This document shows, in pieces, positions 26,686 through 35,779 of a DNA stretch of 64,000 nt. The notes beneath the pieces are model-generated. The model did not search any database. It had not been told where the DNA came from and was given only the letters and a program-made list of their open reading frames with translations. The stretch spans positions 682,001 to 746,000 of the forward strand of contig NZ_JBDOIO010000005.1 of the NCBI RefSeq assembly GCF_039831995.1, read 5' to 3'. Made by a program: the position numbers and the translations under genes. How positions within the stretch are numbered: the first letter of the stretch is position 1; each line of letters begins with the position of its first letter. This DNA is from Paenibacillus pabuli (GTDB lineage Bacteria; Bacillota; Bacilli; Paenibacillales; Paenibacillaceae).

Positions 26686-26742
26686 GATACTGATAATGAT
26701 TATCGATATCACAAATCTACATTTGTTTTGATAGATTGTCAA
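26686..26742 (-). promoter_or_regulatory. Promoter with Fur box for the siderophore operon
   Basis: On the minus strand TTGACA (26737-26742) and TAGATT (26714-26719) are 17 nt apart. A Fur box core TGATAAT-G-ATTATCG at 26691-26705 lies inside the longer dyad at 26686-26710 and covers the expected start site. Iron-replete Fur would block transcription. The 26743-26872 stretch beyond it is AT-rich and holds no gene I can support. Confidence 0.85.
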
Positions 26743-26872
26743 CAAAAAATATAGATACATACTATCGGGAGTCATGAAAAAAGGGGGGGACACAAATTAT
26801 TAATAGGTATTTTACGTTAAATAAGAAAACCAGCAAGCTGTTTAAACTTACAGAAAAACAAAAGTAACATTA

Positions 26873-26908
26873 AAAAGCCACCATCAATTCTCATTGAAAG
26901 TGGCTTTT
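26873..26908 (-). terminator. Terminator of the Opp/Cnt-type ABC operon
   Basis: AAAAGCCAC and GTGGCTTTT arms with an inner CAAT/ATTG pair are followed on the minus strand by five T. It is 43 nt past the last stop codon. Confidence 0.9.
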
Positions 26909-26950
26909 GGGTTTGCGTATACCTGCATGCCCTACGTTTTGGGCTTTTAC

Positions 26951-27805
26951 TCAGAAGATTGAAATGAGTTCCTTCGTATACGGATGACGCTCTTCTGCAA
27001 ACAGCGCATCGCCACCAAAGCGATCGACGATCTGCCCGTCTCGCATCACGATGATGCGCTGGCTCATGCGATGTACGGCAGCCAGATCATGAGAGATGAA
27101 CAAATATGAAAGCCCCAGTGATGTCCGTAGGTCGGTTAGCAATTGCAGAACAGCGCCCTGTGATATCACATCCAGGCTGGCTGTTGGTTCGTCAAGGACG
27201 ATAACATCCGGTTCAATGCCAATGGCACGTGCGATGGTTACGCGCTGACGCTGTCCGCCGCTTAACTCATGCGGATAACGCCCCGCGAGTTCACTTGGAA
27301 GTTCGACAGCTTCAAGCAGCTGCCGCACGTAGGCGTCCTTTGATGTATAAGCGAAGTGAGACAACTTAATGTTTCTCCCGAACTGCTCATACGGATCGAT
27401 CAGTGAATCAGCAACCTTCAGCTTAGGATTCAGCGCCGCAGCCGGATTCTGAAATACAATCTGGATCTTCCTGCGATGCGGACGCAGGCGTCGGCCGCTA
27501 AGCCGCGCAATGTCCTCTTGGCCGAGCATGATCGAGCCGGAATCCGCATCTTCGATCCGCAGCAGACAGCGAGCGAGCGTACTCTTGCCACAGCCGCTCT
27601 CGCCAACCAGGCCCAGGCACTCCCCTCGATTTATGGTGAAAGAGACGTCGTTTACAGCTGGACGCTCAGCGCCAGCATAAGTGCGGCTGAGATGTTCCAC
27701 CCCCAGCACAGGTTGGGTAGGCAACTCGGATTGACCTTTGTCCTGTTGGACAGGTGTCTCAACCGGGAATGATTCCTTGTGGTGCTCCATTTCGATTGTC
27801 TTCAT
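26951..27805 (-). CDS. Oligopeptide/nickel-type ABC transporter ATPase (OppF/CntF-like)
   Basis: An ABC ATPase of 284 residues with Walker A GLVGESGCGKSTLARCLL, Q-loop VFQNPAAALNPKLKV, signature LSGGQRQRVTIARAI and Walker B VIVLDEPTASLD. The N-terminal ~35 residues are an extension rich in Gln and Pro. It is one half of the ATPase pair of the metal or metallophore importer. Its start overlaps the previous stop by 4 bp. Last gene of five; order A-B-C-D-F is that of cnt/nik/opp operons. Confidence 0.93.
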   Translation of the reverse strand: MKTIEMEHHKESFPVETPVQQDKGQSELPTQPVLGVEHLSRTYAGAERPAVNDVSFTINRGECLGLVGESGCGKSTLARCLLRIEDADSGSIMLGQEDIARLSGRRLRPHRRKIQIVFQNPAAALNPKLKVADSLIDPYEQFGRNIKLSHFAYTSKDAYVRQLLEAVELPSELAGRYPHELSGGQRQRVTIARAIGIEPDVIVLDEPTASLDVISQGAVLQLLTDLRTSLGLSYLFISHDLAAVHRMSQRIIVMRDGQIVDRFGGDALFAEERHPYTKELISIF

Positions 27806-28602
27806 TGCGTTTCCGCCTCCTTCAGACCCGATTTCAACGAGCGGCTCAGGACAGGAGCTGCTTCAATCAGTTGACGTGTATACTCGTGCTGCGGATGGTC
27901 AAGAATACGGTGTTTCCCGCCCGATTCGACGATCTGCCCTTCCTTCATAACAGCTAGGCGATTGGCGTAGCGACGCACATGACGCCAGTCGTGTGTAATG
28001 AACAGAATGGCGCAGCCAGTCTCAGCCTGCTTACGCGCCAGCAGCTCCAGCACGCGGTGACCCGAGACACTGTCGAGTGCCGTAGTTGCCTCGTCGGCAA
28101 TCAGCAGCCTCGGCGATAGCATGAGTGATGTCGCGATGGAAGCACGCTGAAGCTGACCACCGCTCAACTGGAACGGATAGCGGGGAAGCAGCTCTGCACC
28201 AAGTCCAACGGACTCCAACGCTTCGATGGCTCGTTTATGCCGGACAGCAGAGGACTTTTCTCCATGGATTTTCTGGTATTCATCGAAATGCCCGCCAATA
28301 CTTCGAAACGGCGTAAACGCCCCCTGATAATCCTGAAAAATATATGAGATGCGGCTTCCCCGCAGGGCGCGCATCTCCTTCGGTTTTTGTTCGAGCAGGT
28401 TGCTGCCTTCAAACATGATTCGCCCCGATGCGTGCAGGTTGGAAGGAAGCAGTTGACCAATCGACTGCGAGAGAAGGCTTTTGCCACTGCCGCTCTGCCC
28501 AACCAGCGCCATGAATTCGCCTTCCCGAACGGCAAGAGAGACGCTGTCGACTATGGTACGATCACGGCTGAAGATGCTCAGTTCCTCAATGGAGAGAATC
28601 AC
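27802..28602 (-). CDS. Oligopeptide/nickel-type ABC transporter ATPase (OppD/CntD-like)
   Basis: Residues include Walker A ALVGQSGSGKSLLSQSI, Q-loop ISYIFQDYQGAFTPFRSI, signature LSGGQLQRASIATSL and Walker B LLIADEATTALD. It is the partner of the following ATPase. Both lack obvious truncation of catalytic motifs. Overlaps both neighbours by 4 bp, giving a coupled operon. Confidence 0.93.
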   Translation of the reverse strand: MILSIEELSIFSRDRTIVDSVSLAVREGEFMALVGQSGSGKSLLSQSIGQLLPSNLHASGRIMFEGSNLLEQKPKEMRALRGSRISYIFQDYQGAFTPFRSIGGHFDEYQKIHGEKSSAVRHKRAIEALESVGLGAELLPRYPFQLSGGQLQRASIATSLMLSPRLLIADEATTALDSVSGHRVLELLARKQAETGCAILFITHDWRHVRRYANRLAVMKEGQIVESGGKHRILDHPQHEYTRQLIEAAPVLSRSLKSGLKEAETQ

Positions 28603-29456
28603 GGCTGCACCTCCTTTTTCACGTCAAAGCGGTCTCTCAGATAGTCGCCGAGCATATTCGCAAGCAGTACCACCACTACGATCGCTAGACCCGGATAGAT
28701 CATAAGCTCTGGCCGTGACTGGAAGTATGGTCTGGAGTCATTCAGCATCGCACCCCATTCAGGCGTTGGTGGCTGAGCCCCAAGTCCGATGTAGGATAGC
28801 GAGGAAATGAGCAGGATGATCTTCCCCAGATCGAGGCTTGCCAGTACGAGCACATGCCCGGCAATATGCGGAAGCAGGTGCTTGGTCATAATGCGTGCAT
28901 CTGAGAGTCCGTTGGTCCGTGCGATACGAATGTAGTCCTTTTGCGACTCGGACAGGACGGTACTGCGGACAAGGCGTGCATAGCTGACCCACTTGACGAT
29001 CACGATCGCCAGCACCAAATTGCCGATACCCGCCCCAAGCAGCCCGCTCAGCACGATAGCTACAATCGTGTCAGGAAAGGCAAGGAAGCCATCAGCGATC
29101 CGCATAAAGAGCTTATCTATCCAACCACGCTTGTATCCCGCAATCAGGCCAAACGGAATTCCAATGAGCAGTGCCGCTCCGAGCGCCAGCAGACTATAAC
29201 CAAGCGTCTGGCCGCCTCCGAGCAGCAACCTTGTCAGAACGTCTCGGCCCAGATGGTCGGTCCCAAATGGATGGAGAGCACTTGCACCCTGCAGCCGTCC
29301 GCGCAGGTCGGTTAGTGTAGGGTCATGCTTAAGATAAACAAAGGCATATATGGAAGCCCCGATGATCAGCAGCACGAATAGCAAGGCAGTGATCGCCTGT
29401 AGGCTGTGTTTTTTCGATTTTTTAGCGGCCAGTGGACGCAGAAGCATCGTTTTCAT
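28599..29456 (-). CDS. ABC transporter permease (OppC/NikC/CntC-like)
   Basis: A 285-residue permease with an N-terminal hydrophobic segment (ALLFVLLIIGASIYAFVYL), then GTDHLGRDVLTRLLLGGGQTLGYS as in the OppC class, and the EAA coupling loop RIARTNGLSDARIMTKHLLPH. It forms the channel with the permease encoded upstream. Confidence 0.94.
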   Translation of the reverse strand: MKTMLLRPLAAKKSKKHSLQAITALLFVLLIIGASIYAFVYLKHDPTLTDLRGRLQGASALHPFGTDHLGRDVLTRLLLGGGQTLGYSLLALGAALLIGIPFGLIAGYKRGWIDKLFMRIADGFLAFPDTIVAIVLSGLLGAGIGNLVLAIVIVKWVSYARLVRSTVLSESQKDYIRIARTNGLSDARIMTKHLLPHIAGHVLVLASLDLGKIILLISSLSYIGLGAQPPTPEWGAMLNDSRPYFQSRPELMIYPGLAIVVVVLLANMLGDYLRDRFDVKKEVQP

Positions 29457-30400
29457 CGGTGGGCCTCCCTTTCCTTGAGTTTCATTTCCGGATTCAAATA
29501 TCGATAGGACAGATCGACTGCCGTATTCACGAAGAATACAACGACCGCCATGATCAAAATGTAACCCTGAATCAATGGATAGTCGCGCTGGCGGATGGCA
29601 TCAACGACGAGCTTGCCGATGCCCGGGTAGGCGAACAGCACCTCAATGACGACAACCCCACCAATGAGGCTGCCTAGACTGACACCAAAGACGGTTATGA
29701 CGGGTGGCAGACTGTGACGGAAGGCATGCAAAAAGAAGATGCGACCTTCAGACAAACCTCTCGCCCGGGCAGACCGAACGAACTCCTGGCTCAGGGAATC
29801 CAGCAGGCTGGAGCGCAAAAGACGCACATAAACGCTGGAGATGGCAAGTCCCAGCGTCAGAGATGGCAAAATAAGCGAAACGAATCCATCCCGCCCCATT
29901 GTCGGCAGATTGCCGAAGCGCACACCGAACAGGTCGATCAGAATCAGGCCCAGCCAGAAGCTGGGCACTGCCGCACCGACAATGGACAACAACCGGCTGC
30001 CCCGGTCGATCCAGCTGCCACGATGCAATGCTGACAGTGATCCTAGTGGGATGGCCACAGCTAGCATGACCAGCAGCGCGCCGATCGTAAGTTCCGCTGT
30101 AGCCGGAAGCGCCCGCATGAGCGTCTGCATAACCGGCTGTCCTGTCGAGTACGATACGCCGAAATCCAGGCGGATGAAGTCCAGCAGCCAATTGCCAAAT
30201 TGAACAGGCAGGGAATCATTGAAGCCCATTTCTTCACGCATAGCCTCAACCTGTTCCTGACTGACAGATAGTTCGTCCACGTTTAGAATCGTAAGCACTG
30301 GATCCCCCGGAGCCAGACGGATGAAGAGGAAGCTCACAAACATAATGAACAGCAGAAAAATAAAAACTTCAAGAAACTTGCGAAGCAAAATGCAAAACAT
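29453..30400 (-). CDS. ABC transporter permease (OppB/NikB/CntB-like)
   Basis: A 315-residue permease with signature LLFIMFVSFLFIRLAPGDPV at the N-terminus and coupling loop VRSARARGLSEGRIFFLHAFRHS. The spacing and length are those of the OppB class. Its start shares one base with the stop of the binding-protein gene. Confidence 0.94.
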   Translation of the reverse strand: MFCILLRKFLEVFIFLLFIMFVSFLFIRLAPGDPVLTILNVDELSVSQEQVEAMREEMGFNDSLPVQFGNWLLDFIRLDFGVSYSTGQPVMQTLMRALPATAELTIGALLVMLAVAIPLGSLSALHRGSWIDRGSRLLSIVGAAVPSFWLGLILIDLFGVRFGNLPTMGRDGFVSLILPSLTLGLAISSVYVRLLRSSLLDSLSQEFVRSARARGLSEGRIFFLHAFRHSLPPVITVFGVSLGSLIGGVVVIEVLFAYPGIGKLVVDAIRQRDYPLIQGYILIMAVVVFFVNTAVDLSYRYLNPEMKLKEREAHR

Positions 30401-31968
30401 TACATCACATCCAGCTTATTGGTGATCATGTAATACTCACTGCGCGTTGTTACCCAGTTCTTGATCTTCTTGCCGTTGTAGGCAACGATCGTACCCGGAT
30501 GCAGGACAAATGAATTCAGCACATTGTCGTGCACGTAATTGGCGGCCTTTTCCGCAAGCTCTGCGCGCTTCTCCGGATCGACTGTGAGATTCAGCTCATC
30601 AATGATCGCCGTCAGCTCCAGATCCTCTGATCCACTGAAGTTGAGTGCACCCTTCGGATGATACGTTGCATTCAGATAGTAACCCGCGTCACCTCGCGGT
30701 GCCGTCAGATTACTATAGGTTGCGATATCCCAATCCCGATTGGACGCCATATAATCCTCCGGCGTGTCGATCTGGCGAATTTGCACATCGATGCCAATCT
30801 TCTTGGCGTCAGACTGGAAGACCTGAGCAATCAGTGGCAGGTCTGCACGAGCCGAGTATGTAAGCAGCGTCAGTTGCAGTGGTTTGCCATCTTTGGTCAT
30901 AACGCCGTTTTGCAGCGTGTAGCCGGCTTCCTTCAGGTAATTAACCGCAGCTTCTTCACCTGATTGTGATGCTGCCTCGTCATAGGTAGGTGCGAACGGA
31001 AGAGACGGCAGGAACGGCCCGATAGCCGACTCACCGTAGCCAAGAAGGATGGTATCAACGATCCCCTGGCGGTCAATTAATGCATCCAGTGCACGGCGCA
31101 CGTTCAGGTCCTTGATGCTATCACGCTGCATGTTCATCGTCATCTGGTGAACGCGGAACGTAGAGGTGGACTCCACAGTTATGCCATCGATTGCTTTAAG
31201 GGATTCCAGACTTTCTACTTCCGGACGGTATACGATGTCGACTTGTCCGGATTGAAGTGCGAGTGTACGAGCATTGGCATCCTCGTTAAACGAGAACGTT
31301 ACCGAGTCGAGAGGTGAAGCTCCATCCCAATATTCATCGTAGCGATCCAGTTCAAGCTTGCTGCCCGGGGTAAATGAAGTCAACTTGAACGGCCCGGTGC
31401 CGATTGGCTTGTTTACGATGTCCGGCTCGCTCACGTCAATAATTGCCGTATTTGGGTTTACCAGTTCGGAGGCGAATTCCGGGAACGGCTGTGTTGTTGT
31501 AATCTCCAGTTTGTCACCCTCGGCTTCAATCTTGTCGATCTTAAGTGCATTCTGAATGGCTGCACTTTCGGTCAATGCGCGCTCAAGTGACGCCTTAACG
31601 GATTCACCCGTCATCGGCTTGCCGTTCTGGAACGTTACATCATCGCGCAGATCAATGGTCCAATGCTGGCCGTCTTCGCTTTCCCAGCTCTCAGCAAGCC
31701 ATGGTGCAACGGTCAGATTCTCTTCATCGAGACGAACCAGCGTTTCCGTGATGCCCGCACGTAGCGGAACATAGCTGGAGTCTACATGTGGGTCAAGCGA
31801 GTTTGTGGAAAAGTTATATAGGAAGTGAACGTTTTTATCGGTGGAAGGCTGCGCAGCGGGACTCGTTTCGGAAGATCCACAGGCGCTCAGCAGTCCGGCG
31901 CTCAGGACCAGGGAGGTCAGCACCAGCAGCGGCGTCTTTTTATTCAAGGTAATGCCCCTCTCTATCAA
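30400..31968 (-). CDS. Substrate-binding lipoprotein of a Zur-controlled importer (NikA/CntA-like)
   Basis: A 522-residue family 5 solute-binding protein with lipobox LLSAC, NFSTNSLDPHVDSSYVPLRAGITETLVRL, WLAESWESEDGQHWTIDLRDDVTFQNGKP and IGTGPFKL. Members bind peptides, nickel, heme or opine-type metallophores such as staphylopine. The Zur box in its promoter favours zinc or a zinc-metallophore complex rather than peptide or nickel. The staphylopine synthesis genes cntKLM are not present here, so it may use an exogenous chelator or one made elsewhere. Confidence 0.9.
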   Translation of the reverse strand: MIERGITLNKKTPLLVLTSLVLSAGLLSACGSSETSPAAQPSTDKNVHFLYNFSTNSLDPHVDSSYVPLRAGITETLVRLDEENLTVAPWLAESWESEDGQHWTIDLRDDVTFQNGKPMTGESVKASLERALTESAAIQNALKIDKIEAEGDKLEITTTQPFPEFASELVNPNTAIIDVSEPDIVNKPIGTGPFKLTSFTPGSKLELDRYDEYWDGASPLDSVTFSFNEDANARTLALQSGQVDIVYRPEVESLESLKAIDGITVESTSTFRVHQMTMNMQRDSIKDLNVRRALDALIDRQGIVDTILLGYGESAIGPFLPSLPFAPTYDEAASQSGEEAAVNYLKEAGYTLQNGVMTKDGKPLQLTLLTYSARADLPLIAQVFQSDAKKIGIDVQIRQIDTPEDYMASNRDWDIATYSNLTAPRGDAGYYLNATYHPKGALNFSGSEDLELTAIIDELNLTVDPEKRAELAEKAANYVHDNVLNSFVLHPGTIVAYNGKKIKNWVTTRSEYYMITNKLDVM

Positions 31969-32012
31969 TTGTTGTCTTAATCGTAATTATTATTATTTAA
32001 ACAATGAGTATT

Positions 32013-32041
32013 ATCTTATCGTAATGATTACGTTTTGACAA
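32013..32041 (-). promoter_or_regulatory. Promoter with Zur box for the Opp/Cnt-type operon
   Basis: TTGTCA (32036-32041) and TAAGAT (32013-32018) are 17 nt apart on the minus strand. The spacer carries TCGTAATGATTACGT (32019-32033), one base off the Bacillus Zur consensus TCGTAATNATTACGA. A second, weaker copy (TCGTAATTATTATTA) lies at 31981-31995. Zinc-loaded Zur bound here would exclude RNA polymerase. Confidence 0.82.
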
Positions 32042-32069
32042 GAGATATATTGGTGGTGGAACGCAAAAA

Positions 32070-32096
32070 AATCCGTCTCTCAGATGAGAGCGGATT
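32070..32096 (-). terminator. Terminator of the toxin-immunity operon
   Basis: AATCCG-T-CTCTC-AGAT-GAGAG-CGGATT forms a long stem with a 4-nt loop, followed on the minus strand by seven T. It ends the WXG toxin/Imm7 transcript. Confidence 0.92.
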
Positions 32097-32184
32097 CTTC
32101 ATGTTTTTTGTTACATATGGGGATCTATCTACTATAATTTTTGGCTGCATATACTTCAAATATGGTATGAACTATTTGTGCAGA

Positions 32185-32589
32185 TTATCCTTCATACTCA
32201 TCCTCTAATGTAGGTATGAATGGGGAGAGAAACGGATCATCATTCTCCGTTACTTTACCTCGAATTAAAGTGTAGACCTTAAACTGATTGGAGGATTCCG
32301 CATCATCACTATCTCTTACATAAAGGACTCCATAAGAACCCTGAGCTAGCTCACCTACCTTTTTCATTACTTCGATTGGATCATCCTTAGATTCAGGTTG
32401 GTGATTATTAAGGCCTGCTACCCATAGTTGAAAGTCACCATTAACGGCTCTTAAATCCAAAACACCTGAAGTCCAATTCAGTTCTTCTATATAATTCTGC
32501 AGATGTTCAATCGCTAAATCGTATTGATCTTCATCTTCTTCAAATGAAGCACTTTCTCTTATAGTTGCCCATCCATGATATTCGTACAT
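32185..32589 (-). CDS. Imm7-family immunity protein
   Basis: Family landmarks are MYEYHGWATIRES at the start, LNWTSGVLDLRAVNGDFQLWVAGLNNH in the middle, then GSYGVLYVRDSDD and the end block DDPFLSPFIPTLED. These fit the Imm7 immunity family of polymorphic toxin systems. It directly follows the WXG toxin gene, so it should neutralise its C-terminal nuclease. ATG at 32589 is 12 nt from GAGAGG; the ATG at 32601 touches the site and an outer frame reaches 32661 inside the toxin gene. Confidence 0.82.
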   Translation of the reverse strand: MYEYHGWATIRESASFEEDEDQYDLAIEHLQNYIEELNWTSGVLDLRAVNGDFQLWVAGLNNHQPESKDDPIEVMKKVGELAQGSYGVLYVRDSDDAESSNQFKVYTLIRGKVTENDDPFLSPFIPTLEDEYEG

Positions 32590-32611
32590 TCTTTTTTTCA
32601 TCCTCTCATGA

Positions 32612-33778
32612 TCATAAGGGTTTAGTATCGATGACAATTTCGACTTTATATCTGTCAGCATATTCGTTTAGCTGTCTTATCACTCTATCATCAGGTTTAC
32701 CCTCAAAATGAAAATATGCCTTTTTTCCTGTTTCAATAGCTGCTTCTATGGTTGCTTTAGCCTGTTTCCTAAACTGCTTATCTAAGCTGTTCAATGGTGG
32801 CTTCGTTTGAGCAATATACTCATCACTTACTGTATCAAACTCCCTGCCTTTAGGATCATTACTAAATTTCACCCTAGACTCACCACCGAGCTTTTCAGCT
32901 AGTCTATCGGCCGCCTTATCTTCCTTTGGAACCTTAACTAATCCACCAGAGTATTGCCCAGTAACGGTCGATTTGGAGCTAGTTTGTCCCTCAGACAAAT
33001 TTATTTTTGATGTCCCTGCTTCTGCTTTTGATTCAGCTTTCTCAATATGCTGCTTAATCTTCGCCACAGCTGGGTTGGATGATGGCAACCGGAATGGACC
33101 TTTGCTACCCGGCATACTCCCCTTAACCATCGAAACGGCCATAAAAATCTGACTGAATTTCAGAGACGCAACCATCATCTGAGCATATTTATCCGATACA
33201 GGCTCTCCTGTAGTAGGATGAATGCCCATCTCAAATGCCTTGATCTGTAACGCAAAAATATCTTCCCCAGGCGGTTCAACGTTCACAGCTTGCATGCGAT
33301 TAAAGTCCAGATTTCCCTGATCCCTCTCATAAGCCTGAAGGGCAGCCTGATCTGCAACACCATTCTCTTTGACAGGCATATTTACCCACTTACCGAACAT
33401 ATTAATTTTCGCCATCCGATAGCCCTTATCACCCGAACCTGAATCACCTGTTGATTTGGTCATCATAACTGCGGCACCGACTGCTCCAATTGCACCACCC
33501 AGGCTTCCCTTCTGAGCATCTGCATCTTGGAAACGCGTGGCGATATCCCTCAATTCCTTGGATGTGTTCACCATACTCTCCAGCGCTTTATCCAGTATTG
33601 GTCGTGACTGCTCGAACTCATAGTAAAACCGCTCCTGCGTCGCGCCCATCCACATCATCTGAACGAACATGATCTGTCTCGTCAGATCACTTCGTATACT
33701 CTCCAACTGTTGTCTTGCCTGATCCACCTGATTCGATACGCGATGTAGTTGTTCAGGGGTAACTTTGATTGTACTCAT
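32612..33778 (-). CDS. WXG100-domain polymorphic toxin, restriction-endonuclease-like C-terminus
   Basis: N-terminal ~100 residues form the helical hairpin of WXG100 proteins (LHRVSNQVDQARQQLESIRSDL, then W43-M-G45, then a second helix with LRDIATRF), a mark of type VII secretion. A hydrophobic Gly/Ala piece and a pre-toxin TG motif follow (GSMPGSKGPFRLP, near residue 225). The last ~95 residues match the Tox-REase-3 type: EFDTVSDEYIAQTKP supplies the acidic residue and a Q-x-K in place of D/E-x-K, then FRKQAKATIEAA and YFHFEGKPDD. It is likely a secreted or contact-delivered nuclease. The stop lies 22 nt before the immunity start. Its secretion genes are not in the window. Confidence 0.83.
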   Translation of the reverse strand: MSTIKVTPEQLHRVSNQVDQARQQLESIRSDLTRQIMFVQMMWMGATQERFYYEFEQSRPILDKALESMVNTSKELRDIATRFQDADAQKGSLGGAIGAVGAAVMMTKSTGDSGSGDKGYRMAKINMFGKWVNMPVKENGVADQAALQAYERDQGNLDFNRMQAVNVEPPGEDIFALQIKAFEMGIHPTTGEPVSDKYAQMMVASLKFSQIFMAVSMVKGSMPGSKGPFRLPSSNPAVAKIKQHIEKAESKAEAGTSKINLSEGQTSSKSTVTGQYSGGLVKVPKEDKAADRLAEKLGGESRVKFSNDPKGREFDTVSDEYIAQTKPPLNSLDKQFRKQAKATIEAAIETGKKAYFHFEGKPDDRVIRQLNEYADRYKVEIVIDTKPL

Positions 33779-34121
33779 AATGTTTCTCCGCTCATTCGAA
33801 ATAGGATTTTCCTATGTTAGCAGAAGTGTAACATGTAAACAATCCGGCAAACATCCTGATTTCACCATGATAGAAACACAAGCTGTGCTCCTCATCGGTG
33901 CTATGGTCCTATATGCATATACCCACTTCAAGGCACATCCTACATTTTCCAGTAAATACCTTTCCTACTTCATTTCCTCCAGCATCACCCGATACAGTCC
34001 AACAATTTTCTCCATCAGTCTCGTAAAATGTTCCAGATGAGATGCACCTGCTCATGGAGCATTCCTAACTAATAATTGAAGGGGATTAAGTTCTATCTAA
34101 GCTACAATAAGATAAACTAGT
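33779..34121. other. 343-bp gene-free stretch with a possible gene remnant
   Basis: AT-rich. On the minus strand a 28-codon open piece (33965-34051, ending MEKIVGLYRVMLEEMK) reads toward the toxin gene but follows a TGA and lacks a ribosome site; it looks like the tail of a decayed gene. The remainder near 33779-33840 is the toxin promoter area. Nothing else is supported. Confidence 0.45.
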
Positions 34122-34725
34122 TCATGTATTATTAGATTTTTGTCTATTATAATTTCTACAAACCAATTCAATGGTAAAACAACCAAACACTGCTCCAATT
34201 AAATAGGGTAATGTCGCCCAAGTAATAAAATTCTCTATCTTATGCTTAATTTCTAGTTCAGTAAAAGATTCTCCACATAATATGTCTATATATGGATTTA
34301 TAATTGGAGCTAAATAATCAGAAATAAAGAAACAATAAGAAATAGTAGAGAAAAATGCTAAAAGTAGGTACATTGATACTCTCACTTCATCGATACGTTC
34401 ATATGGCGTCCATATTACTGATAAGTTTATAAGTATTATCGAAATAAAGAGTACCATCCACCATACAATAGAGTCCATTAAAAATAGATCACTTTTCATA
34501 AAATCATTAAGTAGAGCTCCAAAATATATCCATATAAAAAGTGAGACAAGTGGCATTAGAAAATATGCTAGACTATAGGCAAACCAATGTTTAATCCAGC
34601 GTAATAAAACATACCGAATAGAGTAATATACTAATAGTGAGAAAGATACAACAAATATATTGATCACAATTGAAGTATAGTTAATTAATAACATTGAAAT
34701 TAAAGGAATGACGGATTGTAATATG
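34122..34725 (-). pseudogene. Multi-pass membrane protein truncated at its 5' end by IS30
   Basis: Very hydrophobic (about five segments: VIPLISMLLI, IVINIFVVSFSLLVYY, LVSLFIWIYFGALL, WWMVLFISIILINLSVIW, FFSTISYCFFI) with a C-terminal loop and last helix YLIGAVFGCFTIELVC. The open frame extends to 34835, but everything upstream of 34725 is antisense of the IS left end. The native start has therefore been lost. AT-rich relative to the core genes. Family not recognised; it may have been an effector or sensor of a conflict system. Confidence 0.65.
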
Positions 34726-35772
34726 AAGTGCGACACCCTACTGAAATAAAAAAATGGCTCACAGCCTGATTCGTGTAGAATGAAAGTTACCACACCAGCA
34801 TTCACACAAGGAGAATCAGTCCATGAGTTATTCACATCTTAGCATAATCGAACGCAGCAAGCTAGAAATCCTCCACAGACAAGGCAAAAGCTCAAGAGCT
34901 ATTGCAAAAGAACTGGGGAGACATTCGTCCACGATTTGCCGCGAACTAGATCGTGCTAATTCATCGTATCCCTATCAGGCAGAACACGCTCAGAACGCTT
35001 ATGAGAAGCGTCGTCAATCCTCTGTTTCTTCAGGTAAATGGTCAAGCACCTTAGCTGCTTCACTGGAGGAAAAACTGAAGGCAACGTGGTCTCCGGAACA
35101 GATCAATCAACGCTTCCGTACCGAAGGCTTGCCAGCAGTATCCTTCAAAACGATCTATCGCTGGATCTACGCAGGTCGACTGGTTCAAGGCACGTTACAG
35201 GTTCTTCGGCACAAAGGAAAGCGTCAGAAACCCGCAGAAACTCGCGGTAAATTTGCCATTGGCAGATCAATTTCGGATCGTCCCCAAGAGGTTCGTTCTC
35301 GTGAAACGTTTGGGCACTGGGAACTGGATACCGTCGTATCTAGTCGTGGGAAAAGTAAAGGATGCATAGCCACGCTCATTGAACGCAAAACCCGTCTATA
35401 TACCGCCATTCTCATGCCTGATCGCACTGCTCTGTCTATGGAAATTGCGCTTGGTGTAGCCATCTCACAGTATCCCACAGGCACTTTCCTCACAGCCACG
35501 GCTGACCGGGGAAAGGAGTTTGCATGCTATGCCAATCTGGAAACAAGCCATGACCTGCACGTTTATTTTGCTGATCCATATTCGTCTTGGCAACGCGGTT
35601 CCAATGAGAATGCGAATGGATTGCTTCGAGAGTTTTTCCCGAAAGGCACCGATCTCGCTCAAGTCGAGGATGAAGATCTTGCCAGTTCACTAGATCTAAT
35701 AAACCACAGACCACGAAAATGCTTGGGTTGGAGAACCGCTCACGAATCTTTCACAGAGGAACTGTCGCACTT
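34726..35772 (+). mobile_element. IS30-family insertion sequence
   Basis: Terminal inverted repeats AAGTGCGACA (34726-34735) and TGTCGCACTT (35763-35772) match over 10 bp, with weaker similarity further in. They enclose one intact transposase gene. No target duplication is evident, and the two flanks are pieces of different genes, which suggests that a deletion followed insertion. Confidence 0.85.
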
Positions 35773-35779
35773 GGTTTGA
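34823..35779 (+). CDS. IS30-family transposase
   Basis: A 318-residue DDE transposase. The N-terminal HTH_38 is LSIIERSKLEILHRQGKSSRAIAKELGRHSSTICREL. The catalytic core shows GHWELDTV (first D), TADRGKEFACY (second D) and the glutamate block GSNENANGLLREFFPKG. All catalytic residues are kept, so it could be active. The coding sequence runs through the right inverted repeat and stops 7 nt outside it. AAGGAG precedes the ATG. Confidence 0.95.
   Translation: MSYSHLSIIERSKLEILHRQGKSSRAIAKELGRHSSTICRELDRANSSYPYQAEHAQNAYEKRRQSSVSSGKWSSTLAASLEEKLKATWSPEQINQRFRTEGLPAVSFKTIYRWIYAGRLVQGTLQVLRHKGKRQKPAETRGKFAIGRSISDRPQEVRSRETFGHWELDTVVSSRGKSKGCIATLIERKTRLYTAILMPDRTALSMEIALGVAISQYPTGTFLTATADRGKEFACYANLETSHDLHVYFADPYSSWQRGSNENANGLLREFFPKGTDLAQVEDEDLASSLDLINHRPRKCLGWRTAHESFTEELSHLV

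Noticed and set aside
34726..34835. N-terminal extension of the membrane protein frame
   Set aside because: This part is antisense of the IS30 left end, so it is not native to the gene.
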